Source of the DNA: Bacillus sp. JCM 19041
Lineage (GTDB): Bacteria; Bacillota; Bacilli; Bacillales; Bacillaceae_D
Reading direction: 5' to 3'
DNA: 64,000 nt
Assembly (NCBI GenBank): GCA_001310375.1
Contig: BAXC01000006.1
Span: 1-64,000, forward strand
Shown here: in pieces, positions 60,201 to 64,000 of the stretch
Position numbering within the stretch: the first letter of the stretch is position 1
How the letters are laid out: every line of letters starts with the position of its first letter
Program-made: the position numbers and the translations under genes
The notes under the pieces: model-generated
Told to the model about the DNA's origin: nothing
Database searches by the model: none
What the model saw: the letters and a program-made list of their open reading frames with translations, nothing else

Positions 60201-61700
60201 GACAGGTTCACCCTTTCTTTTAAGGCGCGTTTTAAGATTTTTCCTGATGCATTTCGCGGTAACATATCTACTTGTTCAAATACTCGTGGAATTTTATATT
60301 TCGCAAGGTGCAGGCTTAAATAATTGGTTAAATCCTCCGTTACCACTTTTTCTGATGCGGCAAAAAAAGCGGTAACGGTCTCTCCCCACTCTTGATGGGG
60401 CACTCCTACTACTGCTGCTTCTTGAATGCCATCGTACTGTACAAGTAAGTCTTCAATTTCTTTTGGATAAATATTGGCGCCACCAGAAATAATGACATCT
60501 CGTTTGCGATCAACAACCCAAAGGTAACCTTCCTCATCACGTCTTGCTAAATCGCCGGTTTTCAACCATTTTCCGAAAAAAGCATCTTTTGTCAGTTCGT
60601 CTTTTTTATAATAGCCAACCATGTTGCCCTCTCCTAAAAGAACGATTTCCCCAATTTCTCCTGTTGGCACATCTTCGCCAGCGTCATCGACTACACGAAG
60701 TTCTGTATGAAGTGGAGCCGTTTGCCAATGCTCCCAGTCTTCTCCCGTGTTCTTCAGGTAAAAGAATCGAGCCACTTGGTCCTGCTTCAGTCAAACCATA
60801 GACGCACGTCAGACGGTCGGTTTGAAATTGCTTAGAAATAAAGTCGATTTGTTCTTTCGCGAGTGGTGCGCCGCCATATACCCACCATTTCATTGATGAA
60901 AGGTCAAATTCTTTCAAGGTCGGATGGGATGCGGTTAATAAATAGGCTACTGGTGCGCCAAAGAAATGTGTTGTTTTATGAATAGAAACCGCTTTCAAAA
61001 GTTGTTCTGGTGAAAACGTTGGTGTTAAAACTAGTGACGAGCCAGTACTGATACCAGCCATTAAGAACAGATGAAGTGGTGCGGAATGGGTGAGGGGCAT
61101 CATGATGAGCATCTTGCTTTCTGGTTTTACTTCCAATTCCACTGCAATCATGTGAGCGACTGTTAAGATATTACGGTAGCTGAACAGGACTCCTTTTGGC
61201 TCGCCTGTTGTGCCTGATGTATATAAAATTGTGCTAAGGTCATCTTCAGTTGCGAAACAATCAATTTCTTCTTCAGTAGAACCTGCAATTAACACCTCAA
61301 AACTCTTCCAGTCAGCAACAGAATTGCCTGTCTTTAGTTTCAAATCGACGTTTGAAATCGATTGAACAGCAGAGAAGATCATGTCATGTGCAATTAAGCA
61401 TTTTGCCTCAGCATGATTGACGACAAACTGAACTTCATCCAGTGTGAACTTCGCATTAACTGGAACAACAATTGCGCCTATTCTTTGGATGGCAAAGTAG
61501 CTGATAACAAACTCAGGTGTATTGGGCATAAATAAGCAGACTCGATCACCTTGATGCACTCCCGCATCGTTTAATGTATGGGCGAGACGATTTACCTGGT
61601 GTTCCAATTGTTCATAGGTGTAGTCACCTTGAGGACTAATAATGGCCTTCGTAGTCGAATATTTCCGGGCATTACGACTGAGCAATTGAGAACTATTCAT
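60197..61700 (-). CDS. Acyl-CoA ligase (AMP-forming), two frameshifts
   Basis: About 501 residues. P-loop STILYTSGTTGEPKGVLFSY, then VYGLTEAGPSGSILLPEEHG, GYLWVVDRKRDVIISGGANI and NASGKILKRALKE with the catalytic Lys. Between them two single A deletions (near 60750 and 60738) are needed; the repaired stretch reads LGSIGKTAPLHTELRVVDD, a standard ligase motif. Activates a carboxylic acid for the adjacent dehydrogenase. Middle gene of the MerR operon. Confidence 0.88.
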
Positions 61701-62085
61701 CGCGATCCCTCTCTTCTGTTATTTGTTGTAGTTTTTTAGCAAAACTTGCTCTCAATAAAAGGATTTCTTCCTTCATTTCTGTCAGCTCTTCTATTTTCAT
61801 ATCAATTTGTTTTAAGCGTTGATCTCCATAACGAATCGTTCGTTCTAACTGTGCAATGCCTGTGCGGTCTCGATCAAACAATAAAACCATCTCTTTGATC
61901 TCATCGAGAGAAAAGCCGTAACGTTTACCGCGGAAGATGAGCTTGAGCTTCGCGCATTCCTTTTTAGAATAAATTCGCTGATTTCCTTCTGTCCGCTCAG
62001 ATGAAATCAATCCAAGTTCTTCGTAATAACGAATGGTTCTCGTTGTCACATCAAAATCTACAGCAACCTTGCTAATGGTCTTCAG
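61693..62085 (-). CDS. MerR-family regulator of the acyl-CoA operon (LiuR-like)
   Basis: About 130 residues. The HTH begins upstream of the first ordinary start: KTISKVAVDFDVTTRTIRYY is needed for a complete MerR domain, and the only start in frame is a CTG at 62085, 6 bases after GGGGGTGA. A coiled-coil dimer helix follows (RYGDQRLKQIDMKIEELTEM). Its stop overlaps the ligase start by 8 bases. LiuR-type MerR proteins control branched-chain or fatty acid degradation, fitting the operon. Confidence 0.82.
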   Translation of the reverse strand: MKTISKVAVDFDVTTRTIRYYEELGLISSERTEGNQRIYSKKECAKLKLIFRGKRYGFSLDEIKEMVLLFDRDRTGIAQLERTIRYGDQRLKQIDMKIEELTEMKEEILLLRASFAKKLQQITEERDRDE

Positions 62086-62111
62086 CTGACATCACCCCCT
62101 GTTATCGTTTA

Positions 62112-62142
62112 AGTATACAATTTACGTTAACGTTAACTTCAA
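62112..62142 (-). promoter_or_regulatory. MerR-type promoter with 19-bp spacer and palindromic operator
   Basis: On the minus strand TTGAAG (62142-62137), a 19-base spacer and TATACT (62117-62112). The spacer contains GTTAACGTTAACGT, a palindrome like the LiuR motif TTTACGT-ACGTAAA. A 19-bp spacer with a central dyad is the hallmark of MerR-controlled promoters. Confidence 0.82.
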
Positions 62143-62283
62143 TCGGAAAATTAATATTTGGCTATTTATTTTTATATATGATACTTTTCAGCACATATCT
62201 AAGCCAAGAGCGTCTGCAATCGAATTTAATTAAATGGGTATGATATAGTGAACATAAAAAGAGAGAATAATGGAGTGGTTGAG

Positions 62284-63140
62284 ATGAATTCGTTGATTGC
62301 AATTGATTTGGATGGCACGCTTTTAGCTGATGATGGAACGATTAGTGCACGGAATGCTCAAGCGATTCGTAAAGCTCAAGAAGGCGGAAGCGTTGTTTCG
62401 ATTTGTTCAGGACGTTCTTTACATGATACAAAAGCGATTCTTGAAGAAGCGAAATTGGAATGTCCAATGATAACAGGGAATGGTGCCATTACATTTCATG
62501 ATGGAGAACAAATTCAAGCATTATCAATGGAATCTGCTTTATTGGAAGAGTTATTGCCACAGCTTGAATCAGAGAACTATTACTATGAATTGTATACAAA
62601 TGATGGTGTGTATTTATTTGAACGAGGCAAAGGGATGCTTGAGCGTGAAATTGAGGAGAAGGCTGGAAGCGACAAAAGCTTCTCAACTGATTGGGGTATC
62701 CATGAAATGAACATTCAGTTTGAGCAGAAAGGGACGCGTCACATTACGGATTATCGCGATTTTGATCTCTCTAGCTTGGCATTTATAAGGTTTTTGTTTT
62801 CTCGTTTCACCGGGAAAAGTTAGATGCGCTAGAAGAACGACTATCTAGTCGTGATGACCTCTCGCTTACAACTTCAGGTAAAACAAAGCTTGAGATTGCC
62901 CATAAGGATACGAGCAAAGGGAATGCGCTCTCCATATTTGCGGAAGTACTTGGTGTTCCAATGAAGAATACCGTTGCAATCGGAGACAATTTAAATGATT
63001 TATCGATGTTTGCTGTGGCGGGTATGGGCATCGCAATGGGGAATGCCGAAGAGGAAGTAAAAGAAGCGAGTACACACATTACAAAACGATATAATGAAGA
63101 CGGTGTGGCATATGCGATTGAGGAGTTTGTATTAGATTGA
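62284..63140 (+). CDS. Cof-type HAD phosphatase, frameshifted
   Basis: About 285 residues. Motif I AIDLDGTLLADDGTIS; motif IV GDNLNDLSMFAVAGMGIAMG. Motif II-type Ser is in SICSGRS. One base near 62777 joins SLGIYKVFVFSFHREKLDAL to the C-terminal half. COG0561 phosphatases remove phosphate from sugar phosphates, FMN or PLP; substrate unknown. Start behind ATGGAG. Confidence 0.88.
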
Positions 63141-63156
63141 TACCGTAAAGGAACGG

Positions 63157-63188
63157 GGGGTGCTTAAAATTAGAGCGCACCCTTTTTT
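63157..63188 (+). terminator. Terminator of the HAD gene
   Basis: GGGTGC and GCACCC (6 bp, 13-base loop) followed by six Ts. Confidence 0.75.
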
Positions 63189-63288
63189 GATGTATCATGA
63201 TTTGTTAATTGATTATTCCGTCTATAGTTGTGTTTTAGCAACCTCTTCATATATGCTGATAAAAAGGTTTTTTGAAAGGGGAAGCGCT

Positions 63289-64000
63289 ATGAAAGAAGCC
63301 GAGTTACATGATCTCTGGTCAATAAACGAGTCGTTTGCTCGTGCCCGTGATTTTTCCGCCGTGTTAGATGCACTGGCAACAGCTGTGCCAAGCTCATTCC
63401 TCGCGCTGATATGGTTATTCTCTATCTGTATGACGAAGAAAGAAAAGTGCTTCGCCTTGGGGCTGGTTTAGGAGTAGTAATTTCAAGCTTAAAACGAATC
63501 GCGTTTAAGCCAGGAGAGTCGATGACCGGTCAGGTTTTTGTCAGCAAACAGCCGGTTCTTTGTCTGGGAGAAAAAGATGTAAAAGAAAGAATGGCAAATA
63601 TCTCAAGCGATAACTTGCGTTGGTATCGACAAGGAATGGCGGACAAGTCCATTAACAGTTCTTTCAGCGTGCCGCTGCTTAATGGAAGCCGATGTTTAGG
63701 TACGTTAGCAGTTAATCAGCATAAGGATGACGGTATTCCCTTCTCCAAAAAAGAAGTTAGGCTTGTGGCACAACTTGCTGTTCAAGGAGCGCTTGCGATT
63801 GATAATGTACGTCTTTTTGAACAGATGGCAGCGGCAACCCGTGAATTAAATGAAAGTTTGTTTATCCAAGATCGGTTTGCCCGAGTTTTAGCGGAAGGTG
63901 GCGGCTTTGAAAAAGTAATGACGGTTTTGCGTAGGTTACTTCCGAAAGAAAAAAAGGTTGAATTTTCGGAAGTGAAATCGCATAACAATTATACTTATCC
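63289..64000 (+). CDS. GAF-domain regulator (PucR/CdaR-like), partial and frameshifted
   Basis: Starts behind GAAAGGGGAAGCGCT and runs off the window. After one base is added near 63393 (ATAVPK..IPRADMVILYLYDEER), the GAF domain continues through ITGQV-like SMTGQVFVSKQPV, SFSVPLLNGSRCLGTLAVNQ and VRLVAQLAVQGALAIDNVRL. The following ESLFIQDRFARVLAEGGGFE resembles the linker of GAF/PucR-type regulators whose HTH is at the C-terminus, beyond this window. Ligand unknown. Confidence 0.7.

Noticed and set aside
1..64000. CRISPR arrays, tRNA or rRNA genes
   Set aside because: No regularly spaced repeats, cloverleaf-like sequences or rRNA segments were noticed in reading the window.

Overview
The window looks like chromosome of a low-GC, endospore-former-type Bacillaceae, probably an alkaliphile-type Bacillus of the Shouchella/Alkalihalobacillus kind. 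The evidence is strong Shine-Dalgarno sequences, CcpA cre boxes, LicT-type antitermination, araLM next to araDBA, and yvdTSR-like and UPF0316 genes. The species is an inference. I saw no rRNA, tRNA, CRISPR array, transposase or phage structural gene.

Layout. 1-15.3 kb: an L-arabinose/arabinan locus (DUF624 end, abfA, two regulators, araL-araM-araD-araB-araA, a ChvE/GguA/GguB-type monosaccharide ABC transporter, a GH4 alpha-galactosidase). 15.3-16.5 kb: an MFS exporter. 16.7-25.5 kb: a peptide-type ABC transporter joined to a sugar isomerase, a Gfo/Idh/MocA dehydrogenase and a ROK regulator, so probably a carbohydrate uptake and catabolism operon. 25.5-32.8 kb: ordinary accessory genes (CstA, SDR, GNATs, cytidine deaminase, DUF402, LysR, O-methyltransferase). 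32.9-34.3 kb: a TPR-type receptor resembling phage AimR, followed by two tandem 40-residue secreted peptide precursors with related C-termini. This is the most unusual item in the window. 34.7-47.7 kb: an imidazole-compound catabolic cluster (YjiH-type permease, hutI, CaiB-type CoA-transferase, acyl-CoA dehydrogenase, two different urocanate-hydratase-family genes, a YesN-like regulator, an M20 carbamoylase-type amidase, a COG0402 amidohydrolase) with no histidine ammonia-lyase. 47.7-50.8 kb: gene remnants, two UPF0316 paralogues and an aldo/keto reductase. 51-55 kb: small membrane proteins with an XRE regulator, a NUDIX hydrolase, and a TetR plus paired SMR exporter. 55-57.6 kb: a LicT-type antiterminator with two RAT/terminator elements and a PTS EIICB. 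58.5-62.1 kb: a MerR-controlled acyl-CoA ligase/acyl-CoA dehydrogenase operon. The end holds a Cof-type HAD phosphatase and a partial GAF regulator.

About 25 genes are interrupted by one to three single-base indels. Nearly all are restored by changing the length of one homopolymer, most often by adding one C or G, and key motifs continue across the break. I read these as residual sequencing or assembly errors and give merged coordinates, but true pseudogenes cannot be excluded without reads. All family names come from recognising motifs by eye; no database search was run.
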